The notes under the pieces: generated by a model
Told to the model about the DNA's origin: nothing
What the model saw: the letters and a program-made list of their open reading frames with translations, nothing else
Database searches by the model: none
Shown here: positions 35,558 to 44,784 of the stretch, piece by piece
How the letters are laid out: each line of letters begins with the position of its first letter
Position numbering within the stretch: the stretch's first letter is position 1
Source: Chryseobacterium sp. 52
GTDB lineage: Bacteria; Bacteroidota; Bacteroidia; Flavobacteriales; Weeksellaceae
Assembly (NCBI RefSeq): GCF_002754245.1
Contig: NZ_PEEX01000001.1
Location: 248,001-312,000 of the forward strand
Direction: 5' to 3'
Length of the DNA stretch: 64,000 bases
Translations under genes and position numbers: made by a program

Positions 35558-37837
35558 CTATTTTTTGATTAACTTCTGCTGATATACTGCTTTATCAGTC
35601 GCAGCATTCAGAATATATACTCCGTTTGGAAGCATACTCATATTGATCTGACCGTTATTAAGTTGTGTATTCACCAATTTTCCGGAAGCATCATAAACAG
35701 AAACGCTTATGATCTTCTCCTGGGTTTTGATGGTAAGAATATCTGTAACCGGATTTGGATAGATACTGAATTCAATTTTCTTCACCTCAGCCGTAGCTAA
35801 AGTAGAAGTAGTACTCGTTACAGTAAGTATTTTATCAACTACTTTTCCGTTTGAATTAAAGCTGATTTTAATATCAGCCGTTCCTGAAGCCAATGGAGTC
35901 AGAACAAGTTCGTCATTCGCATTAATCACAGCAGAAACCGCTACCGGATTGGAATTTGACTTAATTGATTTTACAATGGCTGAAGAAAGGTTGTCTTCAT
36001 CAGAAACTATTGTTTTAAGATCAATCACAGATGCACTGTTCACATTAACCTGTGATGGGAAAGTATTACTTACCGCAGGCAGTGTATTATCCGGAAATAC
36101 GGCTAAAGCCGGGAACCAATAATAATCATTAAGTGTTTTTGTATTGGTAATAGCTCCGGTAATATTAATCGTATGGATCCAGTTTTTCTGGTAATGGGCA
36201 CCATAACCGCTTTCTGTAGTATTAAGAATCAGTTCATCCGTTGTTGGATTGACACGAAGTCCCGCACCATAAGCAATCTGCTTATAAGTACCCGTCTGAC
36301 CAGGAATTACAGCAAAGCTTTCGTTAAACGTTTTGGTTGCTACATCAAACTTTACAATCTGTGTTCCTGAAACAAAACTGTTCACTGAATTGATCCAGTA
36401 TAAAACATTCTGCTTACTGCTCGCTGAAAAGCTTCCCGCATTCCATGCCCCCCAGGATCCAAGATATTTTGTCGTCGGAATACTGTATGACGTAGTGGCA
36501 AAGGTGGTAGGATGAATATTCACTACTTTCTGATCCTGAATAGCCCAGATACTTCCGTCTTTTGCCTGAACAATAGAATGGAAAGCTCCCGGTATAGTAC
36601 TGATCAGGGTATCAGTAGCAGGGTCTATTACTAAGATTCCGGCTGACTGCTTTACAGCAAATACATATTTGGAAGAACGGATCATATTACCAATCTGTCC
36701 TGCATACTGACCGCCACCGCCTGTTCCGGCTATAGCACTTCCAACCTGTAAGTTAGCAATATCAAATACAAAAACTCCATTAGAAGCACCGATGTATCCT
36801 TTATTCTCATTAACCCCTACAAATGATCTTCCGTCACCACCTCCAATATTGTTAAAGCCTGCAATTTTCTGCATGGTATTCGCATTCGCAACGACAAGTC
36901 TTCCTCCAGGAGTGTATTGGGTATCACCACCGTCTGCAGCCTGCTTTGAAATAAAATAAAATTTGTCCCCATAGATCGTACCGTACTGGGTTGTTGCCCC
37001 AAAAGCATGGTCGTTATTAGCATTACTGTAAACACGGTAGTTGACCTGTCCGTTACTATCTATAAAATTAACAGAACCGTTGGTATGCCCGAACCATTCT
37101 TCGTTCACCATAAAATAACCGTTGTTAAAACTCGTTGCAGCCACATAAGGCGAAACAGGAGTCATCGTAGAAGAAATATCAGGCGACGTAAATGACGGAT
37201 TAAAATTCCATACATCCCATGAACCGTTTTGCAAAGTACGGGAAGTAGCCCCTACTCCGGAATATCCGAAATCTGCATCTGTAGGATCTTTTACCCAATA
37301 CGACCAATACCCGTTAACCGTCCATCCGGACTTCCAGTGGTCATTAGTATCAGCAGCTGCATAGGTGTCAAAATCATAAGCGGACGTATTGACCACCCCT
37401 CCTACCGGATAAAACGGATATGTGGTGTCTCCGTTTTTATAAAGAGCATTGGAATTCTGTCCGTTCAGGTCAAAACCCATTCCTCCAATTGCTGTTCCGA
37501 ACTGAGTTCCCGGATAAAGCAATGTAAAGAATCTGTGATCTGCCTGTGCAATAGCTCTGAGCATATCTTCTCCTGTAGCAGTCCCGTTCCATCTGAAGCC
37601 CCATACCAGAGCATCAGGATTTTTACTGTCGTTCCACTGTACAACAAAAGCGGCTTCATTCGTTCCGCTTCCTACCCAATATTGGATATCAGAGAAATTG
37701 ACATTGGTTGTTACGGTGGTATTCAGCTGATTGCTGCTGCCCTGAATATCATTTCTGGGCACTCCCTGCACCGTTACCTGAGCATTCGTAAAGAACGCAA
37801 ACAGCAACAGCATGGTAAAAAGGTAAAACTTTTTCAT
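35558..37837 (-). CDS. T9SS-exported surface protein with beta-propeller region, last gene of the cobalamin operon
   Basis: 759 residues. Signal peptide (about 1-19, FFTNAQ). Residues about 20-270 form an Asn/Trp-rich domain (SDIQYWVGSGTNEAAFVVQW, DALVWGFRWNG) met in Bacteroidota cobalamin loci. Residues about 270-590 read as YncE/DUF5074-like propeller blades (GIYG-type DKFYFISKQ, GRLVVANANTMQKI, VFDIANLQVG, VIDPATDTLISTIPG). A short Ig-like segment and a Por sorting domain (about 690-759, IYPNPVTDILTI, LPNGVYILNA) follow. Likely a surface or secreted corrinoid-binding protein; binding is inferred from operon and propeller similarity. The T9SS tail is notable, since BtuG-type proteins are lipoproteins. 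Confidence 0.78.
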   Translation of the reverse strand: MKKFYLFTMLLLFAFFTNAQVTVQGVPRNDIQGSSNQLNTTVTTNVNFSDIQYWVGSGTNEAAFVVQWNDSKNPDALVWGFRWNGTATGEDMLRAIAQADHRFFTLLYPGTQFGTAIGGMGFDLNGQNSNALYKNGDTTYPFYPVGGVVNTSAYDFDTYAAADTNDHWKSGWTVNGYWSYWVKDPTDADFGYSGVGATSRTLQNGSWDVWNFNPSFTSPDISSTMTPVSPYVAATSFNNGYFMVNEEWFGHTNGSVNFIDSNGQVNYRVYSNANNDHAFGATTQYGTIYGDKFYFISKQAADGGDTQYTPGGRLVVANANTMQKIAGFNNIGGGDGRSFVGVNENKGYIGASNGVFVFDIANLQVGSAIAGTGGGGQYAGQIGNMIRSSKYVFAVKQSAGILVIDPATDTLISTIPGAFHSIVQAKDGSIWAIQDQKVVNIHPTTFATTSYSIPTTKYLGSWGAWNAGSFSASSKQNVLYWINSVNSFVSGTQIVKFDVATKTFNESFAVIPGQTGTYKQIAYGAGLRVNPTTDELILNTTESGYGAHYQKNWIHTINITGAITNTKTLNDYYWFPALAVFPDNTLPAVSNTFPSQVNVNSASVIDLKTIVSDEDNLSSAIVKSIKSNSNPVAVSAVINANDELVLTPLASGTADIKISFNSNGKVVDKILTVTSTTSTLATAEVKKIEFSIYPNPVTDILTIKTQEKIISVSVYDASGKLVNTQLNNGQINMSMLPNGVYILNAATDKAVYQQKLIKK

Positions 37838-37874
37838 TTTTAATTATATGTATTAAATTTTTGTAGTGTGAATA

Positions 37875-39083
37875 TTAATTGAGATGCAAATCATAAGCTC
37901 CCGCCACTTCCGTTGAAACTTCTCCCAGCCAGCCGGCTTCCTGATTGATTCCTGTATAGACTTTAATAAAATCGATGCCCGGCAGCTTTACATATTTTCC
38001 ATTTCTGTCTACGGCCCAGGAAATATCAATGTTCGAAGCTTCGTCATTGTTCGGGGCATTGTCTGCATAGCCATAATCATAAGATGTCCCAACCCAATAA
38101 TTCCCCGTTCCGCTCTGGTCGTAAAAATTATCCTTAAGTCTGGTTCCTGTCAGGCTGTAAGAAGCATTCGGGAGCCACAAAGGATAATAGCTTTGTGCAT
38201 GGAAGGTATTTTTAGTTTTAAATCCTGAATTCCCATTATTATCCTGCCATTTGATGTACTCCACATCAGTCTGCCAAAACTCACTTCCGGGAACGGGGGG
38301 CTTAGTTTCATTGGGTTTAAAGTAAGTTATACTATAATTTTTAGTTGTTGAATTTTTAAAGTATTCACTGCCGGCAATTTCATACCACTCATCTTCATCA
38401 GGTTTCCCGTTTTTATTTTTGTCGTAACCTACCATGATAATTCCAGGCTCGCAGGATCCTGATCTCGTAGTATTCGCACTATTTCCCCAGAATGCATTCC
38501 CGAGAATCTTAAAATCTCTTCCTTCAAGATTGGGAATAGTATGATCAAATCCGAAAGCAACATAACCTCCGAAACCTCCGAGCGTGATCATTGTGGAATT
38601 TCCGCCTACCAATGATTCCTTCGCTCTTTTAATCATATCAGTTTCAGTATTTCCGTTGACATATTCCGGAATCTCATTCGCAAACTGTCCAACAGCCGGG
38701 CGGAATTCAAAAACATCTGCAATATATTTGCTGTAAGGTGTCACCTCTTTATTGACGATAATTGAAGATTTATAGATTTTTACAGCCCCTTTTATTTCCA
38801 CTTTTAAGGTCAGAGGATATGTTTTTGCATAAGAACTTACAAAATCAAGCTGAAGATGATCAGAAATAATAGAATCATTAATACTCCAGGTCAGATTACC
38901 TTCAATTTTCGGATCTATATTTAAAAGCTTAAGTCTGTTGATGGTATAAGATTCCTTAAGAACTTCTGCCGGGAAAGTTACTTCTTCCACCACGTCTTCA
39001 CTATCGCTTTTACAGGCAACAGTTCCCAAAAGCACTGAAGACAGAAGGATGGTTTTTAAAATATGTATCGTTTTTCTTTCCAT
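37875..39083 (-). CDS. surface lipoprotein of the cobalamin-uptake operon
   Basis: 402 residues. Lipobox LGTVACKS (Cys 24). An N-terminal Ig/PKD-like part (about 30-120) precedes a globular domain with GGFGGYVAFGFDHTIPN, CEPGIIMVGYDKNKNGKPD (an Asp/Asn loop that resembles a calcium site), EWYEIAGSEY and a Trp/Tyr-rich end (IDISWAVDRNGKYV, DFIKVYTGINQEAGWLGE). Such 'cell surface' proteins recur next to BtuB/BtuG in Bacteroidota and are likely to help capture corrinoids, but the exact role is not established. It lies 13 bp after the btuG-like gene. Confidence 0.75.
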   Translation of the reverse strand: MERKTIHILKTILLSSVLLGTVACKSDSEDVVEEVTFPAEVLKESYTINRLKLLNIDPKIEGNLTWSINDSIISDHLQLDFVSSYAKTYPLTLKVEIKGAVKIYKSSIIVNKEVTPYSKYIADVFEFRPAVGQFANEIPEYVNGNTETDMIKRAKESLVGGNSTMITLGGFGGYVAFGFDHTIPNLEGRDFKILGNAFWGNSANTTRSGSCEPGIIMVGYDKNKNGKPDEDEWYEIAGSEYFKNSTTKNYSITYFKPNETKPPVPGSEFWQTDVEYIKWQDNNGNSGFKTKNTFHAQSYYPLWLPNASYSLTGTRLKDNFYDQSGTGNYWVGTSYDYGYADNAPNNDEASNIDISWAVDRNGKYVKLPGIDFIKVYTGINQEAGWLGEVSTEVAGAYDLHLN

Positions 39084-39096
39084 TTTTTTGATTTAA

Positions 39097-40230
39097 TTAT
39101 TTATATAAAAAAGTAAAATGGGCAGGAATATTCCCGCCTTCGGTTTTCCATCTGAACTTTCCGTTCTTGTCAAAACAGTATACATATCCTGTGGTCACAT
39201 AGTTTCTGGCATCTGTAATGTAGACATCTTCTGTATAAGGGTTTACAGCAATTCCGTAAGGTGCTTTGATTTCATCCACATATTGCTGATCAATAATTTT
39301 AGTGGCAATCACCTGCTCTGTTTTTACATCAATAATCCCAAAAGTTTTGTTGTAGGTGTGGGTATTATAATTAAATTCATTACCATAATAATACAGCTTG
39401 TCATTGACGATTGTCATTCCGCTTACGGCAACGTGAAAATCTTTTTTCACAGTTCCTGTAGCAGCATCTACCAGAAAAAGACTGGAAGGAATATTGTAAT
39501 AATCTCCTCTGGAACTCACATACAGGTCTCCGTAATTATCTTTCTGAAGACGATGAAGATTAATCGCCACATCAATTTTCTTGGTTTGTGTAAAAGTGTT
39601 TAAGTTTATGACTGAAACCGTTTTGTCATAATTCGGGAACATATATCCTCCGGAATTGGCTACAAACAGCTGATCTCCTATAATTTCTATCTCTTCCGGC
39701 TGATATCCTACCACCGCTTCTCTTTGAATAGTAAGCGATGCTGTATCAATCTCTACTACTTTTCCCGGTGGAGAGTTTGGATTCAGTTCAACAGGTCCGG
39801 CATAGCTGCTGGCGTATACTTTATTTCCTTTAAAAGACATATACCGGCAATTCTGCAGCTGTATGGTTTTGATACGTTTTGCCGTTTTAGCATCCAGTAC
39901 TTCAATTTTATTGGAAACGTTTACGATCACGTACATTTTGCTTCCATAGATCATGATATCATTTCCTACATCTCCAAGCTCCTTAACTACGTTCGGATTG
40001 ATTTCAGCATAAATATTCCGATGGTAGGTTCCGGTAGCATAATCAAAATAATCGAGGGTACATTTGTTGCTGCCCATATTTCCTTCATTCAGAAGATAGA
40101 ATCCTTTGATAGGCGTATCTTCTCCGGTACTTACCTCGTCTTTTTCTGAGGGAACCACATAGTCATCTGTCCGGCAGGAGAAAAGAAAGAGAATCGTAAA
40201 AGCCAGCAGGCAAAAGTTTAGTTTTTTCAT
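39097..40230 (-). CDS. BtuG-like beta-propeller lipoprotein (cobalamin binding)
   Basis: 377 residues. Lipobox LFLFSCRT (Cys 19). The body is a seven-bladed YncE/DUF5074-type propeller beginning GFYLLNEGNMGSNKCTLDYF, with blades such as IEVLDAKTAKRIKTIQL, VVEIDTASLTIQREAVVG and VSVINLNTFTQTKKIDV. In Bacteroides, BtuG is a surface protein that sits on BtuB and binds vitamin B12 very tightly; sequence and operon position agree with that. Its ATG overlaps the btuB stop as ATGA, so translation is probably coupled. Confidence 0.85.
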   Translation of the reverse strand: MKKLNFCLLAFTILFLFSCRTDDYVVPSEKDEVSTGEDTPIKGFYLLNEGNMGSNKCTLDYFDYATGTYHRNIYAEINPNVVKELGDVGNDIMIYGSKMYVIVNVSNKIEVLDAKTAKRIKTIQLQNCRYMSFKGNKVYASSYAGPVELNPNSPPGKVVEIDTASLTIQREAVVGYQPEEIEIIGDQLFVANSGGYMFPNYDKTVSVINLNTFTQTKKIDVAINLHRLQKDNYGDLYVSSRGDYYNIPSSLFLVDAATGTVKKDFHVAVSGMTIVNDKLYYYGNEFNYNTHTYNKTFGIIDVKTEQVIATKIIDQQYVDEIKAPYGIAVNPYTEDVYITDARNYVTTGYVYCFDKNGKFRWKTEGGNIPAHFTFLYK

Positions 40231-42260
40231 AATGTAAAGCTTACAATGAGTTTAAAATTTCTTCCGGGCATCGGATAATTCTTTACCACGTCATAATTTT
40301 GATCGAGGATATTATTGACTTCAAAACTGGCTTTGAACTGATGAGAATCCCAGTTGAATTTTTTCTGAATAGATAAATCATGGGTATACCACGGCTGAAG
40401 ATAATTGATCTGGATATTATTAAGCTGTGCATCATAACGTTCTCCGGTATACATAAAACTGTAATTGAAGCTCCAGTCTTTATAATCTGCCATCATGGTA
40501 AAGGTCAGGGCATGCCATGGTACATAAGAGATCTGGTCTGCGTAATAATCTTCTTTTTTATCGGTGTAGTCACCCGCTCTCTGATAGGTATAGCTTACCA
40601 GAGGTTTTAGTTTTATTTTATGAATATCAAATTCAGCCTGAACATTAACATCTGCGCCTATAATCCTTACATCGCCCAGATTCGTCATCATCCATCTGAA
40701 AAGATTGGTCGTAGGAACGGCAATGATTTTATTCTCCACTTCATTGTAGTAGCCGTCAACTTTCACATAAATCCCTTTAAAGAACTGATGGTCGTAGAGT
40801 TTCTGATAGGTAAAACCAACATCATACTGGCTGGTATATTCCGGTTTCAGCATCACATTCCCGATCATAGTGTAATACAGATCATTGAATGTAGGCATCC
40901 TGAAAATCCTTTTGTAAAAAGCGCGAACCGTAAAATCTTTTGAATCAAATGGCTGGTAACTCAGAAATGCAGATGGTGTCCATTCCGTTTTATTTGGAGA
41001 TTTGGCATTCATTTTTACATTCTCGTTTACAAATGTTCCAAGAACGCTTCCCAAAAATTTAAATTTATTCCACTGATAGGTTGTAGCAAAAGCAAGAAGT
41101 GAGGTATAGCGGGTAGGATAAGAGAAATTTGTCAGGCTTGCATTCAGATTATTATACTGAAAATCATAGCTCGCACTTACATCCCAGTCTTTATTAATGG
41201 AATAAACATTGGATGTAGAAAAATAAAGTTCCCTCTGAACATAAGAATTATCTATCGGAAGAACTGTTGTGGCAACATTGACGGTATCTAAAAACCGGGT
41301 GTAGTCATAGGCGAATTTCGCTTTAACCTGGGTTTCAAATTTTGGAAACAGCTTTTTTCTGAAATTAGCCTGAACAAAATAATTTTCATCCAGCATCTGC
41401 TGCCCTTTAGGCCCAAACCCATTGTTGACAATAGCTGTGGGAATTCCCCGATCCGAAATATAACCGTAGCCCCGCACATTCCAGCTTCCGTCATTGATCA
41501 ACCCGTGAAGACTGGTTTCAAAACGTTTAGCCCGGATATAAGAATCATATCTTCTGGCAATGGTATCGTACGCAACAGATCCGTCGGAATTTTTCTTTTG
41601 GTATTTATATTTATACAATCCATCACTTTGTACAAACTCTGAGCTGACACTTGCCGAAACCTTATCGGACAGCTTCTGTTCCAGACGGAATGAAGGATTG
41701 AATAAACTGATGGAGCCTAATTTTAATTTAACCGTTAAGTTCGTTTTCTGATCTCCTTTAAAAACAGGTGTTTTGGGCTGAAGATAAATAGATCCCGAAG
41801 ATCCGAAGTCTTTCGCCGGCTGGAAAATTTCACTTTTCTGCCCATTGTATAAAGAAATAGATTCAATATCATCCAATGAGAACTTTCCAAGATCCACAAT
41901 CCCGTTCTGGACATTGCCAAGCTGAATACCATCATAGAAAACACCCACATGCTGGCTTCCCATACTTCGGATATTCACTGTTTTCAGGCCGCCCATTCCT
42001 CCGTAATCTTTAATCTGCACTCCTGAAAAATACCTTAAAGCATCAGCGACCGACTGACTGTTCAGTCTTTCCAGCTGTTCCCCTGAAAGTATCTGAGCAG
42101 GAATAATTTCTTTAAAATCTTTTTTATAAATATGGATCGGAAGAATCGTTTTCTCCCGGATACTGTCTCTGGATTGTGAGAAAATAAGTTGAGATGCTGC
42201 CACAAATAATGTGATAACACTTTTTTGAAACTGTGAAGCAGTGAGTAGTTTTTTAACCAT
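40227..42260 (-). CDS. btuB: TonB-dependent cobalamin receptor BtuB
   Basis: 677 residues from ATG 42260, which opens a signal peptide (MVKKLLTASQFQKSVITLFV, ending LIFSQ); a GTG 57 bp upstream is in frame but would bury it. The plug domain (about 45-160) has EQLERLNSQSVADALRYFSGVQIKDYG-like sequence (landmarks SVADALRYF and NIRSMGSQHVGVFYDG). The rest is a 22-strand barrel ending in FKLIVSFTL with the terminal aromatic. It imports corrinoids with TonB energy. A cobalamin riboswitch in its leader supports the specificity. The downstream gene overlaps by 4 bp. Confidence 0.93.
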   Translation of the reverse strand: MVKKLLTASQFQKSVITLFVAASQLIFSQSRDSIREKTILPIHIYKKDFKEIIPAQILSGEQLERLNSQSVADALRYFSGVQIKDYGGMGGLKTVNIRSMGSQHVGVFYDGIQLGNVQNGIVDLGKFSLDDIESISLYNGQKSEIFQPAKDFGSSGSIYLQPKTPVFKGDQKTNLTVKLKLGSISLFNPSFRLEQKLSDKVSASVSSEFVQSDGLYKYKYQKKNSDGSVAYDTIARRYDSYIRAKRFETSLHGLINDGSWNVRGYGYISDRGIPTAIVNNGFGPKGQQMLDENYFVQANFRKKLFPKFETQVKAKFAYDYTRFLDTVNVATTVLPIDNSYVQRELYFSTSNVYSINKDWDVSASYDFQYNNLNASLTNFSYPTRYTSLLAFATTYQWNKFKFLGSVLGTFVNENVKMNAKSPNKTEWTPSAFLSYQPFDSKDFTVRAFYKRIFRMPTFNDLYYTMIGNVMLKPEYTSQYDVGFTYQKLYDHQFFKGIYVKVDGYYNEVENKIIAVPTTNLFRWMMTNLGDVRIIGADVNVQAEFDIHKIKLKPLVSYTYQRAGDYTDKKEDYYADQISYVPWHALTFTMMADYKDWSFNYSFMYTGERYDAQLNNIQINYLQPWYTHDLSIQKKFNWDSHQFKASFEVNNILDQNYDVVKNYPMPGRNFKLIVSFTL

Positions 42261-42379
42261 TAGCTCATTTAGAATAATATTGACGCTAATGGATATAAGA
42301 TAGCAAAGACAAAGCACAGCTGTTACTGCACAGAATCATTGTTGTCCTAAGCTTTATTCCACGAAAGCATCAAACGTTC

Positions 42380-42545
42380 ATCCTCCGGCAGGTCTTCTGA
42401 CTTACTCCATTTTTGAAATCCTTCCCATTAAAAAAACAGTGGATATAATCTTCAAAAATTTTGATATGGAGCTTACAGCAGCGGGTCTGTTCCGGATTTT
42501 CACCGGATTCCCTTTTAAGTGCTTTTTACAGCGCACCAGATTTCG
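42380..42545 (-). promoter_or_regulatory. cobalamin riboswitch
   Basis: The minus strand carries a cobalamin-riboswitch core: GAATCCGGTGAAAATCCGG, then ACAGACCCGCTGCTGT, and the B12 box AGTCAGAAGACCTGCC at 42402-42387. These are the conserved segments of the adenosylcobalamin class. It lies between the promoter at 42575-42547 and btuB, with about 120 nt of expression platform. B12 binding should switch off the btuB operon. Confidence 0.93.
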
Positions 42546-42546
42546 G

Positions 42547-42575
42547 CAAAGATAGAAAATTCCTGATAGAATCAA
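42547..42575 (-). promoter_or_regulatory. promoter of the riboswitch-btuB operon
   Basis: On the minus strand TATCTTTG (42554-42547) is preceded by TTG (42575-42573) with an 18-bp spacer. The predicted start falls just before the riboswitch. Confidence 0.72.
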
Positions 42576-42601
42576 AATTGATTTAACAAAATGATTATCA
42601 A

Positions 42602-42644
42602 CAACAAAACCGGCGACTTTGAAAATCTCAGTCGCCGGTTTTAT
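42602..42644 (-). terminator. terminator of the MbnP/MbnH-like operon
   Basis: AAAACCGGCGACT / AGTCGCCGGTTTT, a perfect 13-bp stem with an 11-nt loop, lies about 95 bp past the stop of the gene at 42740. Confidence 0.8.
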
Positions 42645-42739
42645 GCATCATGAATATGTTATAATTTACTCTTGAAAATCAGAATACCTTATTATTTTAC
42701 ATCTATTCTGAACAAATTCATGAACACAATCTTTTAAAA

Positions 42740-43693
42740 TCAAATTCCAAAATTGAGAAAAATACTGAATCTAGATTTTGCTTCAATATCACCTCCCGCC
42801 AGATTGGAATAAGCCGGAAGCATGACTTCACCTCCCAAACTGAACTTTTTATACGAGGCTTCAAAACCCAGTTTTCCGTATAAAGCACTTCCCGCTGTAT
42901 TGGGAAGCACTTCATCAAACTGCTTATTTTTATCATACACTTCACCCTGAAGTCCCGCCTTGGCAGAAAAGATTGTTTTTTCATTTCCTGAAATCTGATA
43001 AAAGCCTGTCGCAGCGTAATTCCATTGGTTTCCAAAACGGTATTGCTTTTTATTCTCTGTTTTCACCGTATAATCTGTATTTACCAGTACAGCCAATTTA
43101 TTTTTTTGAAATTTATAGTTCAAAGCTGCCTGGTAGTCCCAGCTTCCCGTTCCCAGCTGAAAACTTGGATTGACACCGGAAGCTCCTTTTACATCAAATT
43201 TCCCCAAAGGGACTTTCACTCCCAAACCACCATTCAACTGATGAAAACTATCTTCAGAATTAATGATTCTGTAAATGCCCATCAGATTCAAATCTCCGAT
43301 ACCGTTAATATTGACATCGCCCTGCATTGTTTTTTTCTCATGAAACTGAAAGGGAAGGCTAGCGTATACACTTAACTTTTTAGTTAAAGGAATTTTACCC
43401 CAAACCTGTAAGGTATTAAAATACTGATCCTGCGTAAGGTCTTTGACAAAAAGGTTTTCCTTTGCTTTATAATGCTGGGCAAAGTATTTGATTCCTATAA
43501 ACTGAGGATTTAACAGGGATTCAAAGCCTGATGAGCCATTCCCTGCCGCACATCCACAGGCATCACAGTCATCATCAAAAAATAAAGTACGGTTTTCTTC
43601 ATCTCTTGGTATGTACAAACTGTCATTTATATTTTTAGCCTGATGTATATTGAATAAAAGCAGGCTTATTCCTGCAAAAAATATCTTCTTCAT
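42740..43693 (-). CDS. outer-membrane beta-barrel protein with N-terminal CxxCxC motif
   Basis: 317 residues. Signal peptide (about 1-19). The mature N-terminus has an acidic stretch and a Cys cluster DDDCDACGCAAGNGSSG (about 40-56). The rest alternates polar and aromatic residues as in a 12- to 14-strand barrel (LQVWGKIPLTKKLSVYASLPFQF, GIGDLNLMGIYRI, GLGVKVPLGKF) and ends in ..RFSIFLNFGI with a terminal aromatic strand. It resembles 'transporter family' barrel proteins of Bacteroidota. It lies 11 bp after the MbnH-like gene, so a metal-linked outer-membrane role is inferred from context and the Cys cluster. Confidence 0.7.
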   Translation of the reverse strand: MKKIFFAGISLLLFNIHQAKNINDSLYIPRDEENRTLFFDDDCDACGCAAGNGSSGFESLLNPQFIGIKYFAQHYKAKENLFVKDLTQDQYFNTLQVWGKIPLTKKLSVYASLPFQFHEKKTMQGDVNINGIGDLNLMGIYRIINSEDSFHQLNGGLGVKVPLGKFDVKGASGVNPSFQLGTGSWDYQAALNYKFQKNKLAVLVNTDYTVKTENKKQYRFGNQWNYAATGFYQISGNEKTIFSAKAGLQGEVYDKNKQFDEVLPNTAGSALYGKLGFEASYKKFSLGGEVMLPAYSNLAGGDIEAKSRFSIFLNFGI

Positions 43694-43704
43694 TTTAATT
43701 TATT

Positions 43705-44784
43705 TTACTCTGAAAATTTTGAATCCGTTATAAAACTTTTATCGCTTAACGTCTTTAAGAAAGCTATGATATACTGTTTATCATTCCCTGTCATTGGAAT
43801 CCCTATATGTCCGTTCTTTTTTAAAAGTGGATCCAGATTGGGCTGATCTTCCACATTATCGGAATAAAAATTGAGCACTGCATCCAGCGTATAAAATCTA
43901 CCGTCATGCATATATGGAGCTGTATATTCGATATTTCTAAGACTTGGCACTCTGAATTTCATATTGTCATCCCAGTCTAAAGTCACTCTGTATCTTCCGC
44001 GGTCATCAAACTGGGCGTTATAATACATTCCGGTATTTCTATACGTTTCATCTGTAAACAGTTCTCCCGAATGACAGGATGCGCATTTATTCTGAAACAG
44101 TGCCATTCCTTGTGTTTCATCACCGGTAAGAACAGCCTGTCCTTTTTTGTACAAATCATATTTAGAATTAGCAGAAACCATGGTTGCCATAAATTGAGAT
44201 AAGGCTTTCAGTATTCTGTCACCTGTAATATTTTCGTCTCCAAAAGCAGCCCCGAACATTTTTTTATATTTCGCATCAGCATTAAGCTTCCCAATTGCCT
44301 CAGGCAGGGAACTATCCATTTCAAAATCGGTTGTAATAGGAACCAACGATCTTTCATCGAGATGATGACTTACCCCGTCCCAGGTATAGTTTTTGAGAAA
44401 AGCCATATTTTGAATAGGCGGTGAATTTCTGATGCCTAATCGATCATCAATTCCATGGCTTACAGGATGTCCGTGATGCGTAAAAGCAAATTCCTGGATA
44501 TGGCAGAATCCACAGGAAATAGTATTGTTTCTTGACAATCTTCCTTCATAAAAAAGTTTTTTTCCTAATGCCACTCCATTAACGGTTATAGGATTTCCCG
44601 TCACATCGAATGTTATTTTAGGAAAGCCTGTGGGGGTTTGCAGATCATATGGATTATCCCTATCTAAAGCTACAGGTTCCATGACTTCCTCAGAACATGA
44701 TAAAAACATCAGGGCAATAAAAATGAAAGAGATCCAAAGAGAGCAGAACTGCCCTCTTTTGGATGTTGTGAATAGGTTAATCAT
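43705..44784 (-). CDS. di-heme cytochrome c peroxidase family protein, MbnH/MauG-like
   Basis: 359 residues. Lipobox FLSCSE (Cys 30). Two c-type heme sites: CGFCH (91-95) and CASCH (234-238), the layout of bacterial di-heme peroxidases and the MauG group. FYEGRLSRNNTISCGFCH and PSLRNIEYTAPYMHDGRF are family hallmarks. The gene overlaps the stop region of an MbnP-like gene by 8 bp. In methanotrophs, MbnH oxidises a tryptophan of its partner MbnP to kynurenine to form a copper site; gene pairing argues for the same here. A plain peroxide-detoxifying role is the alternative. Confidence 0.88.
   Translation of the reverse strand: MINLFTTSKRGQFCSLWISFIFIALMFLSCSEEVMEPVALDRDNPYDLQTPTGFPKITFDVTGNPITVNGVALGKKLFYEGRLSRNNTISCGFCHIQEFAFTHHGHPVSHGIDDRLGIRNSPPIQNMAFLKNYTWDGVSHHLDERSLVPITTDFEMDSSLPEAIGKLNADAKYKKMFGAAFGDENITGDRILKALSQFMATMVSANSKYDLYKKGQAVLTGDETQGMALFQNKCASCHSGELFTDETYRNTGMYYNAQFDDRGRYRVTLDWDDNMKFRVPSLRNIEYTAPYMHDGRFYTLDAVLNFYSDNVEDQPNLDPLLKKNGHIGIPMTGNDKQYIIAFLKTLSDKSFITDSKFSE

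Noticed and set aside
37229..37843. 204-codon plus-strand frame opposite the T9SS propeller gene
   Set aside because: Antisense of the signal peptide and conserved domain of the minus-strand gene; Ser/Ile/Arg-rich composition typical of antisense frames.
42261..42317. Upstream GTG start adding 19 residues to BtuB
   Set aside because: The extension would precede and bury a normal signal peptide that begins at ATG 42260; the segment is the riboswitch expression platform.
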